Both the position numbers and the translations under genes were made by a program. A DNA stretch of 64,000 nt from Ahaetulla prasina (lineage: Eukaryota > Chordata > Lepidosauria > Squamata > Colubridae), in contig NC_080542.1 of NCBI RefSeq assembly GCF_028640845.1, positions 149,171,298-149,235,297 of the forward strand, in the 5' to 3' direction. The notes under the pieces are model-generated. The model made no database searches. It saw only the letters and a program-made list of their open reading frames with translations, and was not told where the DNA came from. Of this stretch, positions 10,201-19,500 are shown one piece after another. Positions within the stretch are counted from its first letter, which is position 1; the number at the start of each line of letters is the position of its first letter.

Positions 10201-12836
10201 ATAAGATTGAACATGTTTCAGGCATTTATGTTCTTGAAACTGAAAAAGCCTGGTGCACACAAGCAGTTATAAGGAAGTGGGTCGATTTAATGCTGCCACT
10301 TGTTTTGCGAGATGGCCAAAGAGGTCTGCTAGTCTGGGATTCAGCCAGCACTCATCGCGCTAAAGACATGAAAAACTTCCTTGCAGAGAGAAGAATAGAT
10401 CAAATAATGATTCCCGCAGGAATGACTGCTTATCTCCAGACTCTTGAGATTGCAATAAACAAGCCATTCAAGGACCATTTGCACATGGAAATCAATGAAT
10501 ACATTGAAAATAGAATGGAAAGAAATCAGTGTGGAAACTTTGTGAAGCCTAGCCTGCCAGAGATTGTGACTTGGGTGAAGAATTCCTGGGATAAAATCAC
10601 TGACAGCTGTGTTGCCAATGCACTACGAGCAGGCTATATGGACAAGAAGTGCTCATTTAAGGAGAGCTCTATTGCTGGACATGAAAGATTGGGGCCAATA
10701 GTTCTACAGGAAATGGAGTCACAAGAAATTCAGGCTGGAATTCGAGGTTTGGAGAGTTATGACGATGTTCCAGAAGAAGATGACATGACTGTATTTGAAT
10801 AAATGTAGATTATTGTACATCAGGGGTGTCAAACTGATTTCATTGAGGGCCACATTAGCACTGGGGTTGCCCTTAGGGTGTGTGAAGGGCATGGCCAACT
10901 CAGAAGCAAAGACAACAGATGGTGGGATAAAGCAGGTGGGTGCCTGCTGCTTGGAGGACCGGCATGGCAGTTGCAGCGCTTGGACTCACCTACAGCTCTA
11001 GTGTACACAGCCCCAGTGTGCCGGCCAAGGGGCTGGCAGACTATGGTTGCTGCCAGACACCATCAGCTGTCATACACTTGCTGCCTCCCACGCCTGCACC
11101 AGGAGGGTGCCCTGCTGAGCTGGGCGGTAGGGCCACAGCGGCTGGTCCCTCGCCATCTCCAGGGCAGCCCTTTGGGCCAGATATAAGCCCATTGGCCCTA
11201 CGGATCTTGTTTTTGACATGGCTGTTGTAAATGAAAAAATAAGACATCACCTGAAAATAAGCCCTAATGTGTGTTTTGGAGGAAAAATTAATATAAGACT
11301 GGTCTTATTTTTTGGGAAACATTGGTAATCCTTGGATTGTGAGCTCTTGTTGAGCGACTATTTGAAGTTACAAGGCACTGAACAAGGGGTATTTAGACTG
11401 GTCCTTGAAATTGTAGCTTTTGCAGTACCTTGTGGTTACATTCTCCATTTGGAAACTGCTGGCTTCCCACAAGCAAAGTTGATGCGGAAGCTGGCAGGGA
11501 AGGTCACAAGTTGGTCTTTAAGTCACTCCTGCCGCATTTCTCCTGAGAAGCCCCATTACAGAGATCTCAGGGATCTTGTACGCCATAACATTCGAAGCAT
11601 GTGCCATCTGCAGCACACCTCCACCAACCTACTTGCCTACGGTCCCCACCAATCCACTCATGCCACCCATGCTATCCCCACCTGTGACTCCCACCTTTTC
11701 CCACTTAACTGTGCAGTCCTGGAGTAACAGTGGCAATCAGGACTGCTGGGATTGCTGTTATTAAGTGATCTGGTCAAGTGATGTCACAATTTATCAGAGA
11801 TGAGAATTCAAGTCTCAATCGTTGTCATAACCCATAACATTACAGTACCTATAATGTTATCCTAGATGTTTTCATTGCAAGTGATATTAGCTTGTTATCT
11901 GTCCTTCAGATAAGAATAAATTGTATAACATATCCTTTTTAGACTTTGGTTTCCAAAGTGCAATCTTATGAACTGTGGATAGGGATTTTTTCCCCCCTTA
12001 AAGAGTGGTTCCTTTTTGCCTTAGCTGGGCACCCAGTGCTACTACAATCCGTTGAAGAAGAAGAGGGACAGAAGACTCCAACATCCTTGGTGGCCTGTAG
12101 GAATGCTCTTCTTCATGATGCCACAGATGACCCTGAGCAGAAAGAAGCATATGCAAAAGGATGCCTTGTTCAGTGTGGCAGATGCACGAAGAACTCTGCG
12201 CACCAGGAGACTTTGACTGATCACCAGTATAGCCGTAAACGAAAATTCCAGTGCACAGAATGCAACAGGAGTTTTGCTTTTGAGGGACAGCTGTCCCAAC
12301 ACTTGCTAATACATGTACCTGGGACACAGTTCCATTGTACTGAATGTAATTTGTGTTTTTCGAGCCAAAAGGCGCTTACTGTGCATGAGCGTGTTCATGC
12401 AGTGGATTGGCCGCTGCACTGTTCTGCATGCAACAGGACATTTTTGGACACAGCAGCATTTGACCAACACCAGCTATCTCATGCTCCAGGCCAGGTTTGC
12501 CGGTGTGTGGAGTGCAGTGTTTACTTTACCGATCCAGCAGCTTTGGCAGAACACAAACGAATGCACTCAGAAGACTGGCCTTTCCGGTGTGCTCAGTGTG
12601 ACCGAACTTTTGTCCATGAGGGCTTATTGTTGGAACACCTTCAGAATCATAGCCGGACAAGGAGTCGCCGCTGCCATATCTGTGGCTCATGGCTATCCTA
12701 CAAGGGATTGCTGAAGCATACTGGGGCCCAGTTGTATCACTGCAAGAAGTGTAATACTTCTTGCCAGGTTCAGGGGTCTGACTCAGTGACTATGAGTGTT
12801 AAAAATACAAAGAAGCCAGGCAAAGCTAGTTCTTAG
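3979..12836 (+). CDS. Gene A: DUF3669-KRAB zinc-finger protein (7-exon model)
   Basis: Model: join(3979-4299, 4935-5061, 5167-5283, 6465-6704, 7524-7619, 7970-8044, 12025-12836), 1,788 bp, 595 aa. All junctions are GT-AG, and every junction after the KRAB A exon is phase 1. Order: DUF3669-type coiled region, atypical KRAB A, KRAB B-like exon, acidic repeat exon, two exons with SUMO-type motifs (IKEEP, IKQEEE), then C2H2 fingers. The layout is that of the ZNF282/ZNF398/ZNF777 family of nuclear DNA-binding regulators. KRAB boxes of that family lack the MLE core that binds TRIM28, and here it reads MRS, so strong TRIM28-type repression is not expected. The true start is uncertain: the frame is open back to the acceptor at 3889-3890, and further coding may lie in an upstream exon. 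An alternative terminal exon (9502-10802) encodes a pogo transposase. Confidence 0.8.
4935..5061 (+). CDS. Gene A exon: KRAB A box
   Basis: 127 bp between 'tttctag' and GTAAGG. The product [17 protein letters not shown] continues through [17 protein letters not shown]. The core differs from canonical KRAB A (DV to DA, MLE to MRS). It ends in phase 1. Confidence 0.88.
5167..5283 (+). CDS. Gene A exon: KRAB B-like segment
   Basis: 117 bp, starting in phase 1 to give [18 protein letters not shown], typical of the exon after KRAB A in ZNF282-type genes. The donor is CAG|GTATGT. Confidence 0.85.
5650..5800 (-). repeat. Short repeat with hammerhead-like core
   Basis: Two units of the family 'tttcatgacccaac(t)agg...catcatcagtg' (minus strand: CTGATGA ... 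GAAATGTC). The second unit, at about 5756-5800, keeps both core motifs. Confidence 0.55.
5939..6316 (+). mobile_element. Tigger-like MITE copy
   Basis: Starts 'caggtagtcctttctta' and ends 'caaagactgcttgta', with the usual internal landmarks. It lies in a gene A intron. Confidence 0.6.
6465..6704 (+). CDS. Gene A exon: acidic tandem-repeat exon
   Basis: 240 bp, phase 1 to phase 1, between 'cggtgtgcag' and GTGAGT. After ASPVD it encodes three consecutive 20-aa acidic units ([24 protein letters not shown]), then [15 protein letters not shown]. No such repeat is seen in the equivalent exons of B or C. It would form a flexible acidic linker between KRAB and the C-terminal module. Confidence 0.8.
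6481..6660 (+). repeat. 3 x 60-bp coding tandem repeat
   Basis: Three in-register 60-bp units (6481-6540, 6541-6600, 6601-6660) differing at only a few positions each, all inside the exon and all keeping the frame. Confidence 0.95.
7524..7619 (+). CDS. Gene A exon: SUMO-motif linker
   Basis: 96 bp, phase 1 to 1: [22 protein letters not shown] followed by [14 protein letters not shown] and [11 protein letters not shown] fit sumoylation and phospho-sumoyl consensus motifs common in KRAB-ZNF linkers. The acceptor 'ttccacaaag' has a modest pyrimidine tract; the donor is GTGAGT. Confidence 0.75.
7970..8044 (+). CDS. Gene A exon: second SUMO-motif linker
   Basis: 75 bp, phase 1 to 1: [20 protein letters not shown] then GLASL. 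The donor is CTTG|GTGAGT. This is the last exon before the choice between the pogo ORF and the zinc-finger exon. Confidence 0.75.
8701..9459 (-). mobile_element. hAT-type MITE inside the pogo element
   Basis: Outer ends 'cagacatatcaaac' and 'gtttgtcacccctg' are inverted copies. The 8-bp target duplication ATTTAATG is perfect (8693-8700 and 9460-9467). Excluding a solo LTR at 9063-9425 it is about 395 bp, the same family as 10821-11224 and 22682-23040. Confidence 0.88.
9063..9425 (-). mobile_element. Solo LTR nested in the hAT MITE
   Basis: About 90% similar by eye to the solo LTR at 18675-19052 in reverse orientation, including the AATAAA-containing stretch and TGTCA/TGACA ends (first base of one end changed). 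The target duplication is not clean. No internal retroviral sequence is attached. Confidence 0.75.
9502..10802 (+). CDS. pogo-family transposase ORF; candidate alternative terminal exon of gene A
   Basis: From ATG 9507 it encodes 431 aa with no stop or frameshift. Layout: N-terminal Brinker/HTH-like region ([12 protein letters not shown]..., residues about 1-50), a CENPB-type HTH (about 65-140), then a DDE_1 core with D174 (AMDETAV), D278 (VWDSASTH) and E314 ([14 protein letters not shown]). Pogo enzymes normally have D at the third position (LQPLD), so this copy is DDE. The family is closest to POGK, itself a KRAB-pogo fusion in mammals. A good acceptor (TTTTCACCCCCAG, ending 9501) sits 5 bp before the ATG and joins gene A's phase-1 exon 6 in frame as D-K-M-S-A. 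The joined reading frame would be 758 aa. AATAAA overlaps the stop. Splicing is inferred; the element could simply be an intronic transposon. Confidence 0.7.
10798..10803 (+). terminator. Poly(A) signal overlapping the pogo stop codon
   Basis: AATAAA shares bases with the TAA stop at 10800-10802, which is compact enough to end a transcript using the pogo ORF as its last exon. Confidence 0.45.
10821..11224 (+). mobile_element. hAT-type MITE just after the pogo stop
   Basis: Starts 'caggggtgtcaaact', ends with the decayed partner 'ttttgacatggctg'. Flanking 8-mers ttgtacat (10813-10820) and ttgtaaat (11225-11232) match at 7 of 8. It begins 18 bp after the transposase stop codon. Confidence 0.82.
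11325..11800 (+). mobile_element. Diverged Tigger-like MITE
   Basis: Starts 'taatccttggattgtgagc' and has 'gttacaaggcactgaac', but the interior is atypical and the right end is unclear. Confidence 0.4.
12025..12836 (+). CDS. Gene A terminal exon: degenerate C2H2 zinc-finger array
   Basis: Acceptor TTTTTGCCTTAG gives [16 protein letters not shown] in the required phase 1; the upstream AG at 11942 would be out of frame. It encodes five intact C2H2 fingers (starting FQC, FHC, LHC, CRC, FRC), a damaged finger before them (VQCGRC) and one or two incomplete ones after (RRCHIC, YHCKKC). None of the inter-finger linkers is TGEKP: they read VPGTQ, AVDWP, APGQV and SEDWP. Canonical linkers lock DNA-bound fingers, so this array may bind DNA weakly or serve another role. 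Stop TAG at 12834. Confidence 0.85.
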
Positions 12837-14744
12837 CCCTCAGGCTGTATCCCGAGTCAGATGCAAAGATTATTTTTGGTGATAGCATGGAAGTCTTCCT
12901 AATTCTCGAGGATTAGGCAACATTGGATTGGTCCAGAAAGGATGTTGTTGCTGTGGAATAAGACCTCCTGTTCCTATTAGCAATTAGTGCTTCTTTAATT
13001 TCTTACCTGCAGTCTCCTAATCTCTATTCCCTCAGTACATCCAGATTTGATTTTTCTTGTGATCAGGTGGGCAGTTTTCTTCTTTTGACATTGAATAAGT
13101 GTCGGAAATTGCAATCTCTTGCATTGTGTGAGGGCTGCTTTGCTATCTGTAAAATAGGTTTGCTTCTTAGGCATGCATAGGAGAGGAGCTTGTGGCAATT
13201 GGATTGCTATTTTTACCATCCACTTATCCAAATCACTTTTTCATTTTCATTCTCAAGTCCCTCTCTGTAGAGAATTCTTATCACTTATCTGTCTGGACTT
13301 TCTCATGATAGATACATACCATAGATACCATAGTCACTGTAAAAAGAATATTCAGAAAAGTTTCACAATGGTCAGGCAGTAAATGGTTGAAAAATAAACT
13401 GCAAGCTAAATCTGGATATATAATCTCTGAAATATTTTCTGATTTCGCTATTGCACATTTATACTCAGTATTCTTCCTATGCTATGTTTCAGCTTTACTT
13501 GGTCTGAGCTTTTCCATGTGTTAGACAACAGCAAAATGGGCTGGATGTATGTGATGTAATCCAACATATCCTGAGGATTTCAGGTTGCAGAAGGTGGCTT
13601 TATTTTTTTACTCCACATCAGGAAGAATATATTAGTGTTTTCACTTCTGGAGTTGCTATATATATATTTTTTCCTGAAGCAGTCACTAAGAGGTTTCAAT
13701 GCGTTGTATGCTAAAAGATTATCCTGTGTGCTCATGATTTCCCATGATTTCCTTTGCTCTTAATTCATTAATTTTCCTAAAGGCTGTTCCTCATTTGAGA
13801 AATATCCCAAACCATACTTTTTCCAGGTTGATTGATTCGATTGAAGAAGCTGCTTTATAATAAGGAGGAAATCAGTCAACTTGCCTCCATCAAGTACTTC
13901 ATCGCTTTTGTGAGTGTTTTTAATATTTGCTTCGTCATTAAATGGTTACTTCCGTCCAAAATATTGGATTTGGATTTTGTGGTATTTTTACATATCTTCC
14001 TAATTTAGAACTTTATTTTTAGTCCTATGGCCTGTTCAAGATGCTAAACTTACTGGCTTCAAATTCTGTTGGGGTTCTGCCAATAAAATCTTAGCAGAGT
14101 TTGTATTATCAACTGCTGTAGTCTCTGCTGGGTATCAGCAATGCTGGCAGATTAGTCCCTTCTGAGATTTTTGTGGTTTTTTGTTTTGTTTTTTAATTTT
14201 GTCGGGTGATGGACATATTATCCCCAAGCATGTTTAAACTCAGTTATTGATGATTGGCCCACTACATCTGCTGGTAATCGGTTCCGAGCTTCCACTATTT
14301 CTCTGGATTAATTCTTTCTAACATTATTTTTGAACTTCCCTCCTGTATGCCCTTGTGTTCTTGGTTTTTACTTAATATTGTATCCCCTTTCTCTTTTGTC
14401 TTCCAGGCTGTACTAGTTTTTTTGTCCCTCAGACCCTGCAACATTTTTCTTTTGTTACAGTGGCATTCTAAAGTGGCCACGTGCTAACAAGATGTTTCAG
14501 AATAAAAATTCTTTTATTCTTCTATGGATCTTTCAATTAAAGGGAGACCTGATTTCCAATATTTGGAAGGCCATGAATCGGGATGAGTTTTGTCAAATGA
14601 ATTTTAGATGTGATTCCTCTGAGATCATAATTAATTCAGAGAAAGACAAATACCTGTATGCCACTTGAGATTATGCTCAGAAAGACTGAGGGAAACAAAA
14701 GAGAATTGGAGAATGATTGGAGAAGCCTTGAAAAAATTACATTA
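12837..14744 (+). other. Gene A 3' UTR and intergenic DNA
   Basis: AT-rich, with no domain-bearing frame and no repeat recognised with confidence. An AATAAA at 13393-13398, about 560 bp after the stop, is the nearest plausible poly(A) signal. Confidence 0.45.
13393..13398 (+). terminator. Candidate poly(A) signal, gene A zinc-finger form
   Basis: AATAAA downstream of the gene A stop; further AATAAA copies occur near 14,082 and 14,502, so the choice is uncertain. Confidence 0.35.
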
Positions 14745-14746
14745 TA

Positions 14747-15105
14747 AGTAGTCATCGACTTACAACTGGTTGCATAGTGACTATTCAAAATTCTGATGGA
14801 CCTACCTGGGGAGGCACTCATGGCTCAAGACTTCGTTCAGATGGTCTCACAACACTTGCATCACATGATCACACTTAGGGTACTTGGCAGCTGGATTGCA
14901 CTAGCGGCCGTTTTTAGCATCCACGTGATCACTTTTTATGCTGCTTTCATCAAAAATTTACTTCTGTTTTTTGACAAAACCATGTCATAGCGAACCACTG
15001 GTTTGCTTAACAACCACAGTGGCTGTTTAACCACTGCCGTAAAATCAAACCCATCGCATGACTGTTCCATTTTAAAATTGTCATGAATTAGTAATAACTT
15101 AAGGA
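14747..15105 (+). mobile_element. Tigger-like MITE copy
   Basis: Starts 'gtagtcatcgacttacaac' and carries the 'cttaacaaccacag' and 'catgatcacac' landmarks, with a diverged 3' end. Confidence 0.55.
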
Positions 15106-15399
15106 CTTCATGTATCCTGGAAACCTTCACGTTCTTAGGGCTACCATGAATCGAGCAGATGCAATGGCACCTGCAGAACTATCGGATAGTTAATTCTCTC
15201 CAACGTCTCCTGTCCAAATCCTTGGATATGAACACTTCTGTGGTGCTCATCCTGGGTCAAACATTTCCCTACAAGTGACAGGCAGTTGAGGGATGCTAAG
15301 GAGTGTGGGGGGGGGATGTTTAGATTGTCCACTCATAATCACCTGGAGTGTGAGATGTGTAGCAAATAGATTAGGTAATTGAAGTGGATAGATAGCATG

Positions 15400-15485
15400 G
15401 ATAGGTAAGAGATGGAAGAATCCTGTTGGAAGGATGGCATAGATGGATGAGTAGGATAGACATGGATGGGTGGATGGATAGATAA
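15400..15485 (+). repeat. Degenerate GATG/GATA microsatellite
   Basis: Interrupted runs of GGATGGATAGAT-like tetranucleotides. Confidence 0.6.
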
Positions 15486-15839
15486 CAAGGCCAAATGTTC
15501 CCAAAAAGGGTCCCTTCTGGGTGGGAAGCAAACCTAACAACCCTAGATGGCCATGGGGCCATCGTGGAACCCTTCTCCCCACCCCACTTTTTCTTGATGG
15601 AAGCTGGGTGGGTGCCTGAGGAGAGGTCCTGCCTGCCCCACCCTGCACTTTCATGGCCCCCCTCTCTCGTTTGCTTACCAGAAAAGCTACAGAAGATGAG
15701 GCTGGAGAGAGAAGAGAGGGAGAAATAGAAATCAAGAGAGAGAGGGAGAAAGGTAAAGACGGAAAAGGAGAGAAACAAGGACAAAAAGAAGAGGGGAAGA
15801 AAGAAAATCAGAGCCACCTTTTTTTCTCTCCCCTCCCCT

Positions 15840-16216
15840 CAGGAATCTCCCCTCAGCCCGACGCGACCGTTCCCGTCGGCGGGCGACGCTCCTTCTGAGG
15901 CGGAGACCGGCAGTTTTCCCGCCCAAAAAAAAAAAAAAGCGCGGAGGGAGGGAGAACGCACGCGACTCCTTGCTCCTCCCGCCGGCAGGGGTCGGCCGCC
16001 GGTTAAACAGCGGCCGCTCTAGGCCTTCCCCCAGCTCTCGCTCCCCGCCTCCTCTCAAGGCCGGCGGGGCGGCGGGGCAGGTGAGGGGGTGGACGGAGCG
16101 TCTCCGGGGGAGCGGGGTGGGCGGGGCTTGTCCGGAGGTCCTCCGCCGCGGGGCATGACGGTCTTTTTCTCTCCCCCTTCCCCCTTCTCCTTTCTTTTTA
16201 CCTCAGAGCGAGTGAC
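15840..16216 (+). promoter_or_regulatory. CpG-rich promoter and non-coding first exon, gene B
   Basis: GC- and CpG-rich block. A first exon can be read ending at 16080 (GGGGCAG|GTGAGG), with a short intron to the acceptor CCTCAG at 16201-16206, 10 bp before the ATG at 16217. No TATA box is evident, typical of KRAB genes. Confidence 0.6.
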
Positions 16217-16519
16217 ATGGAGGCGCCGTTGTGGCCGGTCGGGGCGGCTTTGCAAAGCCCGGAGGCGTCGGACGGGCCCGGGCTTCGTCTGCTGAGCCTG
16301 GAAGGGCGCTTGGCTTCGGCCGAGAAGAAGCTGGGCGGTTGCCAGAGGACGGTAACCGAGCTGGGCAGCCAGCTGGAAGGGAAATGGGCCGCCCTGGGCG
16401 GCCTGGTTCAGGAATACGGGCGGCTCCAACGGCGGCTGGAGAACCTGGAGAACCTGCTGAGGAACCGCAACTTCTGGATCCTCCGCTTCCCGCCGGGCGC
16501 CCAGGGGGAGACGCCCAAG
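16217..16519 (+). CDS. Gene B exon: DUF3669-type domain
   Basis: 101 aa from ATG 16217: [18 protein letters not shown], then a heptad-rich stretch, [17 protein letters not shown] and [14 protein letters not shown]. Donor AAG|GTCGGC. Strongly similar to gene A exon 1 and to the equivalent part of gene C. Confidence 0.88.
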
Positions 16520-19500
16520 GTCGGCCGGGGGAGATGAGCCAAGAGATGGGGGAGCTGGTTGGCTTGGCTATGGGGCAAGAGGACGGACAGGAGGTTGAGG
16601 GGTGTGTGTGGCTGCCTGGCAGACGTCTCGGGACCCACCTAGGTGACAGCATCAGGGCTGGATGCAAGAGGAGGAAGGAAGGACTGTGGGGTGCTTGGTG
16701 TTCTCTGAGCTTGGTCGATTTCTTACGGACGTCTCATGACCCGAGAATAGGGGACATCCTCAGAGCAGAAGGGAAGGAGGTTGGTGGAGAGGAGAATGAC
16801 TAGGGGGTCCTTGGCCGGGGGTGTCTCTCTCAACTTGGTGGGTCTTCTGCAGATGTCTTGTGACCCAACTAGGAAACGTCATCAGTGTTAGAAGTGAGGG
16901 GATTATGGTGAGGGGAGGGAGGAGGATTGGGGGGGAGGGGAAGGCTTGGTGGTTTTCTTACAGATGATTGTTGGAGAGGAGGAGGAGACTGAGGAGAACT
17001 TGGAGTTTCCTTGGGGGTCTCTCTGAGCTGGGTGAACTTCTTAGGGATGTCTCATGACCCAACTAGGGAACATCATCAAAGCTAGAAAGGAAGGAGGGTG
17101 GTGGAGAGGAGGAGGAGGAAAACTCGCAAGATTCCTTTTTCTTGACGTGTACATGTATACATCCGAACTAGACTGTGCTGTTTCTCTGTGTCTTATAATA
17201 TATGTGGGTATATACATCATTATTTATTTATTCATTATTTATTTACTTATTTAGTCATGTTTATATAGTGTGTATTGGAGGTGGTGAGAGCTGTATGCAG
17301 CGGAATTTCATTTTAATCTATTGCCAATTTCTGTACATTCAAATTGATGATAAAGTTATTCTAAATCTGTGGGATCCCTAGTAATCTCTGAGTTTGGTGG
17401 TTTTCTTGCAGACATTTCATGACCCAACTAGGTAACATCATCATTGGTAGAAGAGTGGGGGGTTTCTGCAGGAGGAGAGGGACACTGTGGGGTCCTTGGT
17501 GTTTCTGTGCACTTGGTGATCAGAGCAGTTGCTCTCAATTTTAAGCATGCTGGGAACGCTTAGATCAGATTTGGATGAGGAGCAGATATTCTTGGAAGAT
17601 GTATACAGGTAGTCCTCAACTTAGGGTTACAATTGAGCCCAACATTTCTGTTGCTAAGTGGATTTTGCTCCATTTTACCTCGTTTCTTGCACAGGCAAGA
17701 AGATTAAGGGAATCACTTAATCAAGAATCGCAAATAAGTGAGTCACAGGGTTGTGAAGTGAATCCCCTATTGACTTAGCTTGTCAGACAGTGGGGGGGAA
17801 AGGATCACATGACCTGGGACACTGCAACTGTCCTAAATATGAGTCAGCTGCCAAGCGTCTGATTTTTAATCTTATGACCATGGTGATACTGCAATAGTTG
17901 TTAAGTGTGAAAAGTGGTCACTTTTTTCAGTGGTGTAATTTCAACGGACACTAAATTGTTGGACTACCTGTAAGAGCATTTATATGGCTACCCCTACTCA
18001 AGGTCGTCATCCTCCTTCTCATCCTCCTCCTGTCTGCAAACTTCATTCCCTTCTATCACTGCTAATGTTACCTAGTTGGGTCATGAAAAGTCTGGAAAAA
18101 AACAACAAAGCTCAATGAACACTACACACTTGTCATTGTTTTCCCCTTCTCCTTGTCACTCCCCAAACCTCATTCCTTCCTTCCACTGATGATGTTATCT
18201 AGTTGGGTTAAACCAGGGACTGCCTTGACTTGGCTTCAGCATCAGCTGAGTCCTTCATTGTTGGTTTGGTGTGACCTGAATGATTGACACATTTGGGAAA
18301 TTTTGACACTTCCTTTGCAATCAGATTTGTTTACTTAGATAAGGGATCTCCAAACTTTAAGACTTTTGGGGACTCCCAGAATTCCCCAGCTAGCCAGGCA
18401 GTGTTTCACTTAACAACTGTGGCAAGAAAGGTCGTAAAATGGGGCAAAACTCCTAATCTCGCTTATAAAAAGGAATTTGGAGCTCAATTGTGGTCATAAG
18501 TCGAGGACTACCTTTACAGCCTGAATTCTGCAAATATGGAGGAAGCTGGCGGCCTGTTAAATTAAATCCTGGGAGTTGAAGTCCTCTTAAAACATTCTGG
18601 CTGTAGAATTCTGGGAATTGAAAGTCCACAAGTCTTAAAGTTGCCAAGAGACCCCTAATCTAGAGGAAGCTAGTTGTCAGTTTTGGAAGGCAATTTTCTT
18701 TTTGCTTCTTAACTGCCACATATTTAGCTGGGGAAGTTGGGAGGGGGTTGTTGTTGGAGCAGTAGAAAGTTTATCATAACAGCATTCCGTATTCAAGGAC
18801 TTTTGCCTGCGTCTGATGTAGGCTGCCTGAAGACTGTATCCAATTGAGTGTGAAGAGTTGATTGGATAATGTGATCAACTTGTGAGTGTGGGGCAGGGCT
18901 GTGAACTGTCAGCTGGGTGTGGAAAACTTGGAAGCTTTCAGTTTCGGGTTTTCCCAGCTATGCCAACATAACATCTCTAATAAATTGGAACTTTGAGGAA
19001 CCTCAAGCCTCAGAGCTTTAGTTTGTTGGGGGTGTTCTTTGGAACCCTGACACTAGTAGGCTTTTGTGTGCTAATTATAAAATATTGTTTTTTTCCCCCC
19101 AGTATGCAACTTAACTCCAATTTATCCAACAGGTATTTATCAACTTGCTAATAAACATACAGGGTTTGGGGGTCAGAGAATACCAAAACTGTAACCCTGC
19201 TATTTATTTCCAGGTTCCGGTCACTTTTGATGACCTGTCCGTTCATTTCAACGAGCAAGAATGGGGCAATCTGGATGAATTGCAGAAGGATCTGTATAAA
19301 ACGGTCATGAAAAGCAATTATGAGATGTTGGTCTCAATGGGTGAGAATATATCATAATTCATCATCTTTCCAGCCGTTGTTTAGCCATTGTTTATCTTCT
19401 GCAGGTTTCCAACCAATACGGTCCTGAGCTTTCTTTTGCCAATTGGGCCGGTCGTCCTTGTTGATCCCATCACGCCATCTTGTTTTAGGTCTCTTTCGTG

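Larger units (their letters stand above)
8210..11321 (+). mobile_element. pogo-type DNA transposon with nested insertions
   Basis: Terminal inverted repeats at 8209-8230 (acgtttccccaaaaataaga...) and 11300-11321 match at about 20 of 22 positions. The left flank is TA (8208-8209), the right TT. Removing the nested hAT MITEs leaves about 1.9 kb with one transposase ORF, a normal size for pogo elements. It sits in the last intron of gene A, on the same strand. Confidence 0.75.

Noticed and set aside
8701..11224. Long inverted repeats as extended TIRs of the pogo element
   Set aside because: Each arm has its own 8-bp target duplication, so they are two independent hAT MITE insertions in opposite orientation.
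11943..12024. AG at 11941-11942 as the acceptor of the gene A zinc-finger exon
   Set aside because: In phase 1 it reads into a stop within ten codons; the AG at 12023-12024 is in frame and has a better pyrimidine tract.
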